From positions 1 through 64,000 of the forward strand of contig DASXEJ010000153.1 in the NCBI GenBank assembly GCA_036490175.1: 64,000 bases of DNA. The letters run 5' to 3'. Source of the stretch: Pirellulales bacterium (GTDB lineage: Bacteria > Planctomycetota > Planctomycetia > Pirellulales > JACPPG01). A program made the translations under genes and the position numbers. Numbering within the stretch: the stretch's first letter is position 1; the number at the start of each line of letters is the position of its first letter. The notes beneath the pieces were generated by a model. The model did no database searches. It was not told the DNA's origin and worked only from the letters and a program-made list of their open reading frames with translations. Below are positions 23,662 to 32,880 of the stretch, piece after piece.

Positions 23662-25707
23662 TTATTTCTCGATCGACCGGGGGTTCTTCAAGTAATAGAA
23701 ATGGCCGTCTTCCGCGCCCCCCAGGAAATCCGGTACATCATCGCCGTCGAAATCGACGACTGTGGGGCTGACGTCGTGCCCTTCGATATTTTCTGCCACG
23801 AGAGATCCACTATTGCGAAAGCGGAATCTTCCCAGCGGCGATTCCAGTTGTAGCAGCACGTCGGCGCTGGTCGAGTTAATCAGGAAATCGAAGCGGCCAT
23901 CGCCGTTCCAATCGGTCACGCACAGTTTGCGCCGGCCACTGCCGCCTGCGCGACGATCGTTGAGTCGCAACGGACGATCTTGTTCGTCGACGAAGACACG
24001 TTCCGGTGGCAGGAGGATTGGCTTGCCATCGCGCCGCGCGCGACGAAACAGCGCCAAATACCCTTCGCTGTCGAGCATGGCCAAATCGGTTAGACCGTCA
24101 CCGTCGAAATCGAAGACTACCGGCGTGGTGCGCCATTGCGTTACCAACTCGTCGCTGCGCGGTGTCCACCAGGTCCAAGCCGGTTTGGGCGGCAGGCCGG
24201 GCCACGCGACGGCCACACTTTGAGCGGCTTTCAAATTCGGTGTACCAATCGCTCCCTCGTTGCGCAGCCATTCGACCCGGCCCCAGATCGAATTGAGGAC
24301 GATATCCGGCCGATCGTCCATGTCCCAATCGGCAACCGAAAGCGTTGTGTAACCCCATTTCGCTTCCGCCGGTCCTTGAATGCTGCCGTTGGGACCCGCC
24401 ATGACGCGGTAGGGCTTGCCTTCTACCTTGAGCCGTCGCGGCGCGCTCCAACGCGGGGCAGCCGCGCGCGGGCCGCTGAGATTCGCGAACCATTCCAGGT
24501 AGCCGGCCGTGTTACCGGAAACGATATCTGTGTCGCCGTCTCCATCCCAGTCGAACCCTACCGGCGTGGCCAGCGCGCCACATTTCAACTCGTCGGCGAC
24601 CTGCTGGAAATAGCGCGGCGGCAGAAAAATCGGCGTGCCGTCGGCGGTGCGGCCACCGGAATTCTCGACCAATGCCACGCGGCCGTCTTCGTCTCCTACG
24701 ACTAAGTCGATATCACCATCTCGGTCCCAATCAAAAGCCACCGGCACGATCATTTGCAAATCCATCGTCAGGGCCGTTCCGTCGCGCGTTACCAAGCGTC
24801 GGCCCGCGGCATAGCGCGGCGCGCTGCGAGTGCCGACGTTCTCGAAATAAGTGAAGCCGTCCAGAAACTCTCCGCACAACAGATCGAGGTCGCCGTCCCC
24901 GTCGAAGTCTTCGAAGTTCGGCGTCGGACAGCCGAAAGCGTCGACCGGTTTGCCATCGGACAACACCATTGCCGGCGCAGCATAGTTCGGCGCGGCCGTT
25001 GTGCCCGTGTTACGCAGCCGGTAGACGAAACCGTGCAGCGGGCCGTTTTGCCATTTTCCTTTGGCGTCCCACGCGTCGTCCCAGCCGTAGTCGCTCCAGT
25101 CTTCTATGCCCACGACCAGGTCTACCGCGCCGTCGCCATCGTAGTCCGTATATCGCCACTGGTTGTGGCGGATCTTGCTGCCGCGAGCTTGCGGCGCCGT
25201 GCCGCGCGGGGTGTGAATCGGCAGAGGCACATTCAGCGCCACCGGCTTTTCCAGTCCGGTTCGCAAAAAGTCCGGATACTCGTTCCCCGGTGTCAGCACG
25301 CGCAGCCGGCCGTCAACAAAGCTGGGCATCACGTAATGCACCGCCTTGCTCAATCGCCGCGCCGGTTGAAACACGGGGAACTTCTCGCGCACCGTGTCGC
25401 CCGTCGTGTTCTCGAACAACCAGATGCCGTTGGATGGCTTGTCTGGGCAAGAAACGATCAAATCGAAATCGCCATCACCATCTGCATCGCATGGCACCGG
25501 CCAGGCCCACAGCCCTACGCCTAAATCGACAACTAAACCTGGGTTGTTGTATTTGAGGCGCGTCAGGTTTCCGGCCGCGGCACCGGGCACAGTGGCTTCA
25601 TCGGCCAATAACCGTGCAACGAAGACGGTCAGAGCGCAGGCGACGCCCAGTGCGAAGAGCAATTGCAATCGACGCGCGCGACGGAAAGCATTGGCGTGAA
25701 TTTTCAA
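23662..25707 (-). CDS. Exported FG-GAP/VCBS-repeat protein
   Basis: About 681 residues, with an N-terminal signal anchor (RRLQLLFALGVACALTVFVARLLADE). The body holds at least nine calcium-binding-type repeats, including DADGDGDFDLIVS, DYDGDGAVDLVVG, DFDGDGDLDLLCG, DWDRDGDIDLVVG, DWDGDGDTDIVSG and DWNGDGRFDFLIN. This spacing is that of a beta-propeller of FG-GAP/VCBS type, probably extracellular and calcium-stabilised. The open frame runs on to 26295, but that extension is antisense-like sequence inside the DUF2130 gene. I therefore start at TTG 25707, nine bases after GGAG; GTG 25722 is an alternative. No enzymatic motif seen. Confidence 0.82.
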   Translation of the reverse strand: MKIHANAFRRARRLQLLFALGVACALTVFVARLLADEATVPGAAAGNLTRLKYNNPGLVVDLGVGLWAWPVPCDADGDGDFDLIVSCPDKPSNGIWLFENTTGDTVREKFPVFQPARRLSKAVHYVMPSFVDGRLRVLTPGNEYPDFLRTGLEKPVALNVPLPIHTPRGTAPQARGSKIRHNQWRYTDYDGDGAVDLVVGIEDWSDYGWDDAWDAKGKWQNGPLHGFVYRLRNTGTTAAPNYAAPAMVLSDGKPVDAFGCPTPNFEDFDGDGDLDLLCGEFLDGFTYFENVGTRSAPRYAAGRRLVTRDGTALTMDLQMIVPVAFDWDRDGDIDLVVGDEDGRVALVENSGGRTADGTPIFLPPRYFQQVADELKCGALATPVGFDWDGDGDTDIVSGNTAGYLEWFANLSGPRAAAPRWSAPRRLKVEGKPYRVMAGPNGSIQGPAEAKWGYTTLSVADWDMDDRPDIVLNSIWGRVEWLRNEGAIGTPNLKAAQSVAVAWPGLPPKPAWTWWTPRSDELVTQWRTTPVVFDFDGDGLTDLAMLDSEGYLALFRRARRDGKPILLPPERVFVDEQDRPLRLNDRRAGGSGRRKLCVTDWNGDGRFDFLINSTSADVLLQLESPLGRFRFRNSGSLVAENIEGHDVSPTVVDFDGDDVPDFLGGAEDGHFYYLKNPRSIEK

Positions 25708-25751
25708 TCCAATCGTCTCCACCGCTGGATATCTTGCGCAATCGCATCGCA

Positions 25752-27029
25752 CTAGGGATGATCGCCGTTGACCTCGGCTTCGATCAATTTTACATCGAGT
25801 CCGTCGATCTCTTGCAGCGAGCGGCCGGCGATGCCTTGCAGATCGCCATACATTCCGGCGGTGGCGTCCAGAACAGCGCGGATTTGGTTTGCTCGTTTTG
25901 CCCAGAGACGCGTCATCATCGTGCGCTCTTTCTCTAGATCCGCATTCATGTCGGTGAACTTTTCTGCGATTGCCTCGATGCGATGGCGGAACCGCGGACC
26001 TGTCAGATACTGATAGACGAGCTCCATCTTGGATTGTTGTCCTTCGCCCGCCTGCCGGGCCGCGGCCAATTCGATCAGCGAATAGCGCAGCGCGATCGCC
26101 ACCGGCACGGCGAAGCGGTGCGCGGCGACCCACACACCGTCGACGATGTTGAACGTCTCGATTTCTTTGGGGAGCGCTTGGGTGACGATCAGCGCGATCT
26201 CGGCCTTCGCAGCGCGTTGGTCTTCTCGCAATTTGGCCAGCCAGCCGTCGCTCCAGTTCTTCGTCCGTTTCGATTCCCACAGGATGGTGCCGCACGGCTG
26301 CCCTGCAGGACTGACCACGCGGTGAATGACGTCGCCACCGTGCTCTCCCTTGGCGACCGGCTCGATCGAATCCAGAGGGAACGTGGAACGCAACAGGGTT
26401 TCGAGCTCGAGTTCCTGGACCTCGCCCTGCAATTGTTGCGATCCCTGTTCGGCGCGTCGCTTGAGCTCCTCGACCTGCCGTTGCATGGCGGCGATCAATT
26501 CGTCTTTTTCCGCGACTTTGAGCTTGAGACCTTCTTCAGCCTCGAGCCGGGCCTTGTCGCGCACGGCAAGGAGCGATTCTTGCACTTTTTTCTCGATGGT
26601 CAGATCCATCTCGCGGCGGGCATCGTCCAGTTCGCGTTGTTTGCGCAATAACTCGGCCTGGTCCTTCTGCGCCGCGGCGAGCTTGACGTCGCGATCGGCC
26701 AGCACCTCTTGCAGGGCGGTCAACTCGGTAGCTTGCTTTTCTAGATCGGCCGACAGCAGGCGGCGGGCCTTCTTCGATTCTTCATCGACGATTCTGTGGC
26801 GCTCGGCCGTGAGCTTGGTTTCCACCTGTTCGTCAATGGTGGCGCGGGCCTTTTCGATGCCGGCTTGTTGCTCGCGCAGTGCGGCCTCGCGAACGGCCAC
26901 CTCGGCGTCTTTGGCCGTCAACTGGCGCTCGTAACGTTGCCGCGTCGACTCGATCAGCGGCGCCGCCAGCGATTCGGTGAGCTTGATCTCGGTCTTGCAA
27001 TTGGGACACGTGATCGTTGGTTCGGTCAT
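25752..27029 (-). CDS. DUF2130 protein with long coiled coil
   Basis: 425 residues. An N-terminal zinc-finger-like CPNCKTEIKL is followed by a coiled coil of roughly 170 residues (about 30-205). The conserved DUF2130 domain comes next (FPLDSIEPVAKGEHGGDVIH, GTILWESKRTKNWSDGWLAK), and then a second helical region. The GTILWESKRTKNW strand resembles the E-x-K core of PD-(D/E)XK nucleases, so a nuclease-like fold is often proposed for this family; activity is unproven. Soluble. The gene is followed by the VCBS-repeat gene with a short gap. Confidence 0.88.
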   Translation of the reverse strand: MTEPTITCPNCKTEIKLTESLAAPLIESTRQRYERQLTAKDAEVAVREAALREQQAGIEKARATIDEQVETKLTAERHRIVDEESKKARRLLSADLEKQATELTALQEVLADRDVKLAAAQKDQAELLRKQRELDDARREMDLTIEKKVQESLLAVRDKARLEAEEGLKLKVAEKDELIAAMQRQVEELKRRAEQGSQQLQGEVQELELETLLRSTFPLDSIEPVAKGEHGGDVIHRVVSPAGQPCGTILWESKRTKNWSDGWLAKLREDQRAAKAEIALIVTQALPKEIETFNIVDGVWVAAHRFAVPVAIALRYSLIELAAARQAGEGQQSKMELVYQYLTGPRFRHRIEAIAEKFTDMNADLEKERTMMTRLWAKRANQIRAVLDATAGMYGDLQGIAGRSLQEIDGLDVKLIEAEVNGDHP

Positions 27030-27324
27030 GGAACAGTTTTCCGCACGATGTCATTTGGGGGCAACCCTTCGGATATCACTACCGGCCAGGGATGTCAATA
27101 AGTCGGGCGCAACGCCGAATTGCTTTTCGGGGTCTTGATCGCGGCGATGCGGACCAGCCGTACCTGTGGGTCGACAGCGGTCAATCCATCCTCGACAATT
27201 ACGGCAGAAATGCGGCGCCGCGAGGCGGGGCGATGCCTGGGGGTATCTTAGGATTCACGCCGCGATCGCTTGCCAAGAGTGCCCATCGGGTTCCTGTTTT
27301 AGGGTGCAGTAACGGAACTTCGCG

Positions 27325-29325
27325 ATGCAACAACTGCTGACGGCCATCGGCGGACCGATCTTCGGCAAGGAGTTGATCGAGACGGCGCGCCGCAAGCGAT
27401 ACTTCGTCAATCGCATGTTGTACGCGTCGGCACTGTTGATCGTGGTGTCCCTGGTCTGGGTGAACGCCAGCTACCTGTGGCACGGTGGCACCACGATTCG
27501 CGAGATGGCGCAGTTCGCCCACGAGGTCTTCCTGGCCGTGAGCATTGTCGAATACGGGGCCATCTGGTTTTTTGTCCCCGTTTTTGTGTGCGGGCTGATC
27601 GCCGCCGAGCGCGAGGCGCAAACGCTCGACCTGTTGTTGACGTCGCAATTGAGCGACCGCGAGATCGTAATTGGCAAACTCTGCAGCCGGCTGGCGATCG
27701 TCGTGCAGATTTTGCTGTCGACATTGCCCGTGGTGTGCCTGGTGGGAATGTTCGGCGGCATCGAAGCCAGCAGCATAGGGCAAACGCTCATGTCCATGCT
27801 GCTCGCCATGCTTTATGCCGGCGCGTTTTCGATCTATTTTTCCTCGACCAGTCGCAGCCCTGTGGGGGCGCTCGTGCGGACGTACTGGTGGCTGGCCGTT
27901 TTGTTGATCGGATTGCCTATCTGTACGGGAGGGTTGCTAGACCTGCTGGGGGTTTTACGAAACAGTCGTTTTTTGGTCCTCGTTGTCGGCCAGGTATTTT
28001 TCAATCCGCTGGCAACCTTGACCGTAACGCTAAATCCTTTATTCGCCCGGCAATTGCGCGGTTATCTCGGAGAGTGGTACTACGCGCCGATGTACATCAT
28101 TCCTACGCTGCTGAGTGTAGCATTAGTTTGGCGGGCGATCGCGCGACTGCGCGTTGACCCTTGCAAACTTCTCCTATCGCGGCTGGGAAGCTGGCTTTTG
28201 CACCGGTATGCCCCGGGCGTAGTGCGCCGGCGGGCACGTCGCGTTACATCGCGTGCCACCCGCGCCGAGCGGTGGCTAGGTCTGACTACGATTGCCAATC
28301 CTGTTTGGCTCCGCGCGCGGCTGGCACGCGTCTACGATCGTGAGGGCTACATCGGCCGCATTCAATGGATGGGTTGGGCGGTGGCGGTCGCCTTTGTCGT
28401 TCTGTTGGCACTGTTAAACCCGCGCGAATTGCATCGCGACGACCCGGCCTTTGGAATGTTGATTCCCACCTGGTTCGCGCTCGGATTACTGACGACGATC
28501 TTTGCCGCCAGTTCGCTTGTGAATGATCGCCGTCGCGGCTTCTTCGACCTGGTGCTGGTCACCACGCTGGAGCCACGCGAGATCGTCGATGGCACGTGGC
28601 TGGCCGTTTGGCAACATGTACGCAGTACCTGGTGGCTGGCGGTGATATTTACCGGTTTGTTCACGGTCACCGGCAGTATCGTGCCGCGCATGGCGCTGGT
28701 ATCGCTAGTCACAGGGACTCTGTTTTGTGCCACGATCATTAGTTGCGGTGTGATGACTTCGCTTGCCGCCACGCGGCTGCCGCAGTCGCTCGTACCGACA
28801 TTCTTGCTCACGATGGTGACGACAGTTGGAACGGGTTTGATGGTCGGGTTCTGCCGTCAATGGTCAGGACCGATAGCATGGACTCTCGCGGCGGCCCTCC
28901 TCCTGGGGACGATTGCCTGGCGGCGGCGTAACCTGTCTCCTGGGGCGATCGGCGCAACTTTCATCGCCGTGCATCTGGCGCTGGTGTTCGTGGCTACCGC
29001 ACCGGCCTTTGATGGGCGCAATGAGGCGCTACCACTGGGCTTGTGCAATCCAGCGCCGATGGTGATCGGCGTGCTGGGCGAAAAGCATGACCTTGGCAAC
29101 CTGTTTTGTTGGCGTCGTAATGGGGCACCGCCCCTGGATACCACCTGGTACGTGCTCGCCTATTGGCTGGCCATGGTGGATACTATTTTGTGGTCGCGGT
29201 ATTGGACGCTGGCAAATTTCGACCGCCTGACCGGCCGGGTCGGGCTGCACAATACGGCTGGCCGCATGACGCCGCCACGTCACGAGCGCCGGCGGCCGGC
29301 AGAGGCCATGCAAACGGTCGCCTAA
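27325..29325 (+). CDS. ABC-2-type transporter membrane protein
   Basis: 666 residues beginning GGPIFGKELIETARRKRYFV, the start typical of ABC-2-type permeases. It has about twelve membrane helices in two halves, each half opened by a cytoplasmic elbow (LIAAEREAQTLDLLLTSQLS and VNDRRRGFFDLVLVTTLEPR). This duplicated E-R/E-x-T-L-D-L-type element is typical of gene-fused permease pairs. The ATPase partner is not encoded in the neighbourhood, so it must be supplied elsewhere. GGAA stands eight bases before the ATG. Substrate unknown. Confidence 0.8.
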   Translation: MQQLLTAIGGPIFGKELIETARRKRYFVNRMLYASALLIVVSLVWVNASYLWHGGTTIREMAQFAHEVFLAVSIVEYGAIWFFVPVFVCGLIAAEREAQTLDLLLTSQLSDREIVIGKLCSRLAIVVQILLSTLPVVCLVGMFGGIEASSIGQTLMSMLLAMLYAGAFSIYFSSTSRSPVGALVRTYWWLAVLLIGLPICTGGLLDLLGVLRNSRFLVLVVGQVFFNPLATLTVTLNPLFARQLRGYLGEWYYAPMYIIPTLLSVALVWRAIARLRVDPCKLLLSRLGSWLLHRYAPGVVRRRARRVTSRATRAERWLGLTTIANPVWLRARLARVYDREGYIGRIQWMGWAVAVAFVVLLALLNPRELHRDDPAFGMLIPTWFALGLLTTIFAASSLVNDRRRGFFDLVLVTTLEPREIVDGTWLAVWQHVRSTWWLAVIFTGLFTVTGSIVPRMALVSLVTGTLFCATIISCGVMTSLAATRLPQSLVPTFLLTMVTTVGTGLMVGFCRQWSGPIAWTLAAALLLGTIAWRRRNLSPGAIGATFIAVHLALVFVATAPAFDGRNEALPLGLCNPAPMVIGVLGEKHDLGNLFCWRRNGAPPLDTTWYVLAYWLAMVDTILWSRYWTLANFDRLTGRVGLHNTAGRMTPPRHERRRPAEAMQTVA

Positions 29326-29568
29326 GCGATCGCACTGATCAAGCATGCCCTGCGCCGAGCGAGCGACGTTTGCTTGCCGCGTGCCAGGGCGGCCTTATCG
29401 TTTGGCGGAAGGCGTGCCAGTTGCTCGGCTATTTACTGGCCCCCTCGTCTTGCGGGCTATCGCGCCGAGCATACGCCTGAACGATCGCCTGTTTCCCGCT
29501 CGCAGGCCACGAACACGCGGTGGAAAACGACGCCTCTCCGCTGGTGTCAAATTATTCCCTCGCCCAGC

Positions 29569-29597
29569 TTGATTGAGACAACAGGCTCCCCTAAAAT
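29569..29597 (+). promoter_or_regulatory. Sigma-70-like promoter of the feo operon
   Basis: TTGATT, 17 bases, TAAAAT, placing the start of transcription near 29604, inside or next to the Fur-box-like site at 29610-29628. Both hexamers are close to consensus and the spacing is ideal. Together with the 3' neighbour feoA this makes a sensible iron-regulated promoter. Confidence 0.6.
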
Positions 29598-29609
29598 AGG
29601 TCGATACTT

Positions 29610-29628
29610 GAGAATGAGTCTCATTAAA
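29610..29628 (+). promoter_or_regulatory. Fur box
   Basis: GAGAATGAGTCTCATTAAA. It agrees with the classical 19-bp Fur consensus at 13 positions and holds the perfect palindrome AATGAG-T-CTCATT. It lies just after the predicted -10 element and 50 bases before the first feoA start, so iron-loaded Fur would block transcription. Confidence 0.72.
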
Positions 29629-29678
29629 TGTAAGTGCGCATGCACTAGCCCTAAACGTCAGCTAGGCGGTAGCCAACT

Positions 29679-29915
29679 GTGGATGATTGCATTCCCTTGC
29701 AGTGTCTCGAGGTAGGACGCGGCGGCGCCGTAACGGCGATCGTCGGCCATCAAGATACCGTGCATCGACTCGACGAAATCGGATTGCGCCAAGGGAGCGA
29801 AGTCGAGATGGTGCAATCCGGAAGTCCGTGCATCGTGCGCGTTAACGGCCAGCGATTGTGCTTGCGCGCCGACGAGTTGCTGCGCGTCCTGGTGCGACCC
29901 GGAGTGCTGGCGTGA
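29679..29915 (+). CDS. feoA: FeoA family protein, first copy
   Basis: 78 residues starting at GTG. The SH3-like beta-barrel pattern of FeoA is clear: CLEVGRGGAVTAIVGHQDTV, LDEIGLRQGSEVEMVQSGSP and IVRVNGQRLCLRADELLRVLV. FeoA is a small cytoplasmic partner of the ferrous iron transporter FeoB. Its end overlaps the start of a second feoA by four bases (GTGA), so the two are translated together. An AGGCGG-like site precedes the GTG. Confidence 0.85.
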   Translation: MDDCIPLQCLEVGRGGAVTAIVGHQDTVHRLDEIGLRQGSEVEMVQSGSPCIVRVNGQRLCLRADELLRVLVRPGVLA

Positions 29916-30139
29916 ATCGCCTGGCAGAGCTCAAGATTGGCTACCGTGGGCGCGTGGTCCGCATCATCGGGGACGATGAGATCGCCTTGCGACTCTTGGA
30001 GATGGGGGTGACGCCAGGGGTAGACATCGAACTGCTCGGCACGGCGCCGTTGGGGGATCCGCTCGAGTTCGAGGTGCGAGGCTATCATTTGAGTATCCGC
30101 AAGAGCGAAGCCCACCGCGTCGAGATCGAGTCTCTTTAA
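29912..30139 (+). CDS. feoA: FeoA family protein, second copy
   Basis: About 75 residues from GTG 29912, which overlaps the stop of the first feoA. The family pattern is strong: LAELKIGYRGRVVRIIGDDE, LRLLEMGVTPGVDIELLGTA, then GDPLEFEVRGYHLSIRKSEA. The longer frame opening at 29858 is an artefact that runs through the first feoA. Two divergent FeoA copies before one FeoB suggest a heteromeric regulator or scaffold of the FeoB complex. Confidence 0.87.
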   Translation: MNRLAELKIGYRGRVVRIIGDDEIALRLLEMGVTPGVDIELLGTAPLGDPLEFEVRGYHLSIRKSEAHRVEIESL

Positions 30140-30258
30140 GCCATGTCCGTGCGAGTCCTCGTGGCCGGCCGATGCCGCCGCCCGAAGGCCGCGATCGACC
30201 AAGAACGGCGATTGTCGCACCGACGGCATTTGAGAATACGTTACGCCCCACTTCCCTC

Positions 30259-32511
30259 ATGACTTCCACTGCCCCAACGTCGGTCTGTGTCGCACTGGTC
30301 GGAAATCCCAACACCGGCAAGTCGACCCTCTTCAATGCGCTGGCCGGCGTGCGGCAGCGCGTGGGCAACTACCCGGGCGTGACCGTCGAGAAGAAGATCG
30401 GCCACCTAACGCACGGCGGCCGTACGTTCACGCTGATCGATCTACCCGGCACGTACAGTTTGGCGCCGCGATCGCCCGATGAAATGGTGGCAGTCGACGT
30501 GCTGCTGGGACGCCGCGACGACGCCCCCACGCCCGAAGTCGTGCTGTGCATTGTCGACGCCAGCAATCTGCAGCGGAATTTGTACGTGGTCAGCCAGGTG
30601 CTGGATCTGGGTTTGCCCACGGTACTGGCGCTGAACATGGTCGACGTGGCGCGGCAGCGCGGTATGTCGGTCGACGTCGGCCGGCTGTCGCGGAACCTGG
30701 GCATTCCGGTCGTCGAATTGCAGGCCAATCGGCGGCGCGGCGTGAACCAATTAAAAGACGCGCTGGTTGCTGCGGCCGGGCAGGGGAGCGAGCAGCGCTT
30801 GAGTCCATTCCCTGAGCCTTTTCGCCAGGAAGTGGCAGCTTTGTGCGAGCGCCTGGATAAACATGCAGTTCCCGGTACCAATGCCGCAGCCGGTGATGGC
30901 AAGGCGTCCATGCCGCGTTATCTGGTCGAACGCTTGCTCTTGGACACAACGGGTTACTTGGAAGACGAGATGTTGCGTCACGATGGTCCGGGCTTGCGCG
31001 ATGCGATTCGCGACGCCCGGACCCGCCTGGCGACCGCCGGTTGCCAGGTGCCCGCCATCGAGGCCGTGGCCCGTTACGGATGGGTAAATGAAACGTTGCA
31101 AGACGTCGTCACGCGACCTGCATCGCGCGCCGTGACCTTCGGTGATCGGCTGGACCGAGTACTGACGCATCGCGTTTGGGGTTCGCTCATTTTCTTGTTG
31201 ATGATGGTGGTGGTATTTCAGTCGGTGTTTTCCTGGGCCGCGCCTGCGCAGGACTTTATCGATGCGGGCGTCGCGCGGGTCGCAACTGTGATCGAGGGGC
31301 ATCTCGAGGAAGGGGCGCTGCGCAGCTTGTTGGTTGATGGCGTCATCGGCGGTGTCGGCGGCGTGCTTGCCTTCTTACCGCAGATCTTCATCCTGTTTTT
31401 CTTCATCGCGCTGTTGGAAGATTGCGGTTACATGGCCCGGGCCGCGTACCTGATGGACAAGCTGATGGTCCGCGTGGGTCTGAGCGGCAAGTCGTTCATT
31501 CCGCTATTGTCTTCGTTCGCTTGCGCCATTCCCGGCGTGATGGCCACACGCACGATCGAGAATCGTCGCGATCGCTTGACCACGATCCTGATCGCGCCGC
31601 TGATGAGCTGCAGCGCGCGGTTGCCCGTCTATGCACTATTGATCGCCGCGTTTATCCCCGAGCGGAGTTTTTTGGGCGGCCTGCTGAGCTTGCAGGGATT
31701 GACCCTGACCGCGATGTATCTGATTGGTATCGTGGCCGCCACGATTGTGGCGCTGGTGTTGAAGAAGACATTGCTGCGCGGGCCGACGCCGCCGTTTGTG
31801 ATGGAGTTGCCCAGCTACAAGCTGCCAGACCCAACGGTGGTCGCGCATCGAGTGCTGGAACGAGGCTGGTCGTTCGTGCGACGGGCCGGAACTTTGATCG
31901 TGGCGGTGGCCGTCGTGGTTTGGGCCAGCTTGTACTATCCGCACGATCCGTCGGTCGAAGCTCCCTTTGTCGACAGTCGGGCGCAGCTCACTGCGCAGCT
32001 AGATAACCTGCCGTATGACGATCCGCGGCGCGATTCGGTCGAGGAGCAATTAGCTCAGGTCGATCACAAGATCGCCGGCGCCTATCAAGAGCAAAGCATC
32101 CTGGGCCGGATCGGCCACGCTATCGAGCCGGCCGTGCGGCCGCTGGGGTGGGATTGGCGAATCGGCTGTGCCGCGATCGCTTCGTTCCCGGCCCGCGAAG
32201 TAGTCGTCGCGACGTTGGGGATCATCTATAATTTAGGAGACATCGACGTGGCCGATCCCGACGCATCGGGCCTGAACAATGCCTTGCAAGAGGCCACGTG
32301 GGAGGGAACGGACCGCAAAGTGTTCAACGTGCCGGTCGCCTTGTCGCTGATGGTCTTTTTCGCGCTGTGCGCACAGTGCGCCGCGACACTGGTCATCATC
32401 AAGCGTGAAACCGACAGTTGGCGCTGGCCGGCGTTCACGTTCGGATATATGACGGCGCTCGCCTATGTAGGTGCTCTGGTGACTTACCAGGTGGGAATGC
32501 TTCTTTCTTGA
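30259..32511 (+). CDS. feoB: Ferrous iron transporter FeoB
   Basis: About 750 residues. The N-terminal G domain has the P-loop GNPNTGKSTLFNAL (G1), VGNYPGVTVE (G2), DLPGTYSL (G3) and NMVD (G4). A helical GDI-like spacer follows, then the membrane part with paired Gate motifs, for example FFIALLEDCGYMARAAYLMD, GKSFIPLLSSFACAIPGVMA and SCSARLPVYALLIAAFIPER. It pumps Fe2+ across the cytoplasmic membrane using GTP. I start at ATG 30259, which puts the P-loop near residue 15 as usual; an upstream ATG at 30172 would add 29 residues without family character. The C-terminal half has a charged insertion (around DDPRRDSVEEQLAQVDHKIA) before the last helices. Confidence 0.95.
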   Translation: MTSTAPTSVCVALVGNPNTGKSTLFNALAGVRQRVGNYPGVTVEKKIGHLTHGGRTFTLIDLPGTYSLAPRSPDEMVAVDVLLGRRDDAPTPEVVLCIVDASNLQRNLYVVSQVLDLGLPTVLALNMVDVARQRGMSVDVGRLSRNLGIPVVELQANRRRGVNQLKDALVAAAGQGSEQRLSPFPEPFRQEVAALCERLDKHAVPGTNAAAGDGKASMPRYLVERLLLDTTGYLEDEMLRHDGPGLRDAIRDARTRLATAGCQVPAIEAVARYGWVNETLQDVVTRPASRAVTFGDRLDRVLTHRVWGSLIFLLMMVVVFQSVFSWAAPAQDFIDAGVARVATVIEGHLEEGALRSLLVDGVIGGVGGVLAFLPQIFILFFFIALLEDCGYMARAAYLMDKLMVRVGLSGKSFIPLLSSFACAIPGVMATRTIENRRDRLTTILIAPLMSCSARLPVYALLIAAFIPERSFLGGLLSLQGLTLTAMYLIGIVAATIVALVLKKTLLRGPTPPFVMELPSYKLPDPTVVAHRVLERGWSFVRRAGTLIVAVAVVVWASLYYPHDPSVEAPFVDSRAQLTAQLDNLPYDDPRRDSVEEQLAQVDHKIAGAYQEQSILGRIGHAIEPAVRPLGWDWRIGCAAIASFPAREVVVATLGIIYNLGDIDVADPDASGLNNALQEATWEGTDRKVFNVPVALSLMVFFALCAQCAATLVIIKRETDSWRWPAFTFGYMTALAYVGALVTYQVGMLLS

Positions 32512-32548
32512 CGGTCTTTTTCTAGAAAGCGGCGCGACGAGCAAAGCG

Positions 32549-32761
32549 ATGACCGTAACGTTCGACAATCTGATCGTGCTTGTCCTGGTGGCCGTGGCCG
32601 TCGGCTACCTGGGATCGCGTCTCTGGAGCACCCTCCGCGGCAAGCGGCCAGGATCAGGGTGCGGAGCCTGCGCTAACTGCCCGAGCCAGGGGGCCGACCC
32701 TGGCCCCGCCGTGATCAGTGTCGAGTCGCTGAGGCAGTCAGGCGCCAGGGCCGCGCGGTAA
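32549..32761 (+). CDS. FeoB-associated cysteine-rich membrane protein
   Basis: 70 residues: one N-terminal membrane helix (NLIVLVLVAVAVGYLGSRLW) followed by a short basic stretch and the cysteine cluster GCGACANC. This is the pattern of the FeoB-associated Cys-rich family (PF12669-type), usually the last gene of feo operons. It lies 37 bases after feoB in the same direction. The cysteines probably bind iron or take part in redox control of uptake. Confidence 0.8.
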   Translation: MTVTFDNLIVLVLVAVAVGYLGSRLWSTLRGKRPGSGCGACANCPSQGADPGPAVISVESLRQSGARAAR

Positions 32762-32880
32762 CCTCAATTGCACCGCGGGTGCCACTGCCGGCGAGCCGGT
32801 GCACATTGCGAGCCGACAAGCCGGGCTAGCTGATCTCGCTTGCGGCGGAACTACGTCGCAGGGAAGCCTGACTACCCGGA

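Noticed and set aside
23720-23740. CAGGAAATCCGGTAC, partly like the 21-bp motif
   Set aside because: Only ten central bases match and it lies within the VCBS-repeat coding region; treated as chance.
24754-25524. Plus-strand open frame of 256 codons
   Set aside because: Antisense to the VCBS-repeat gene; a by-product of its repeated Asp/Gly codons.
25723-26295. 5' extension of the VCBS gene by about 190 codons
   Set aside because: It overlaps the DUF2130 gene and its translation is arginine/histidine-rich, without signal peptide. The natural signal anchor starts at 25707.
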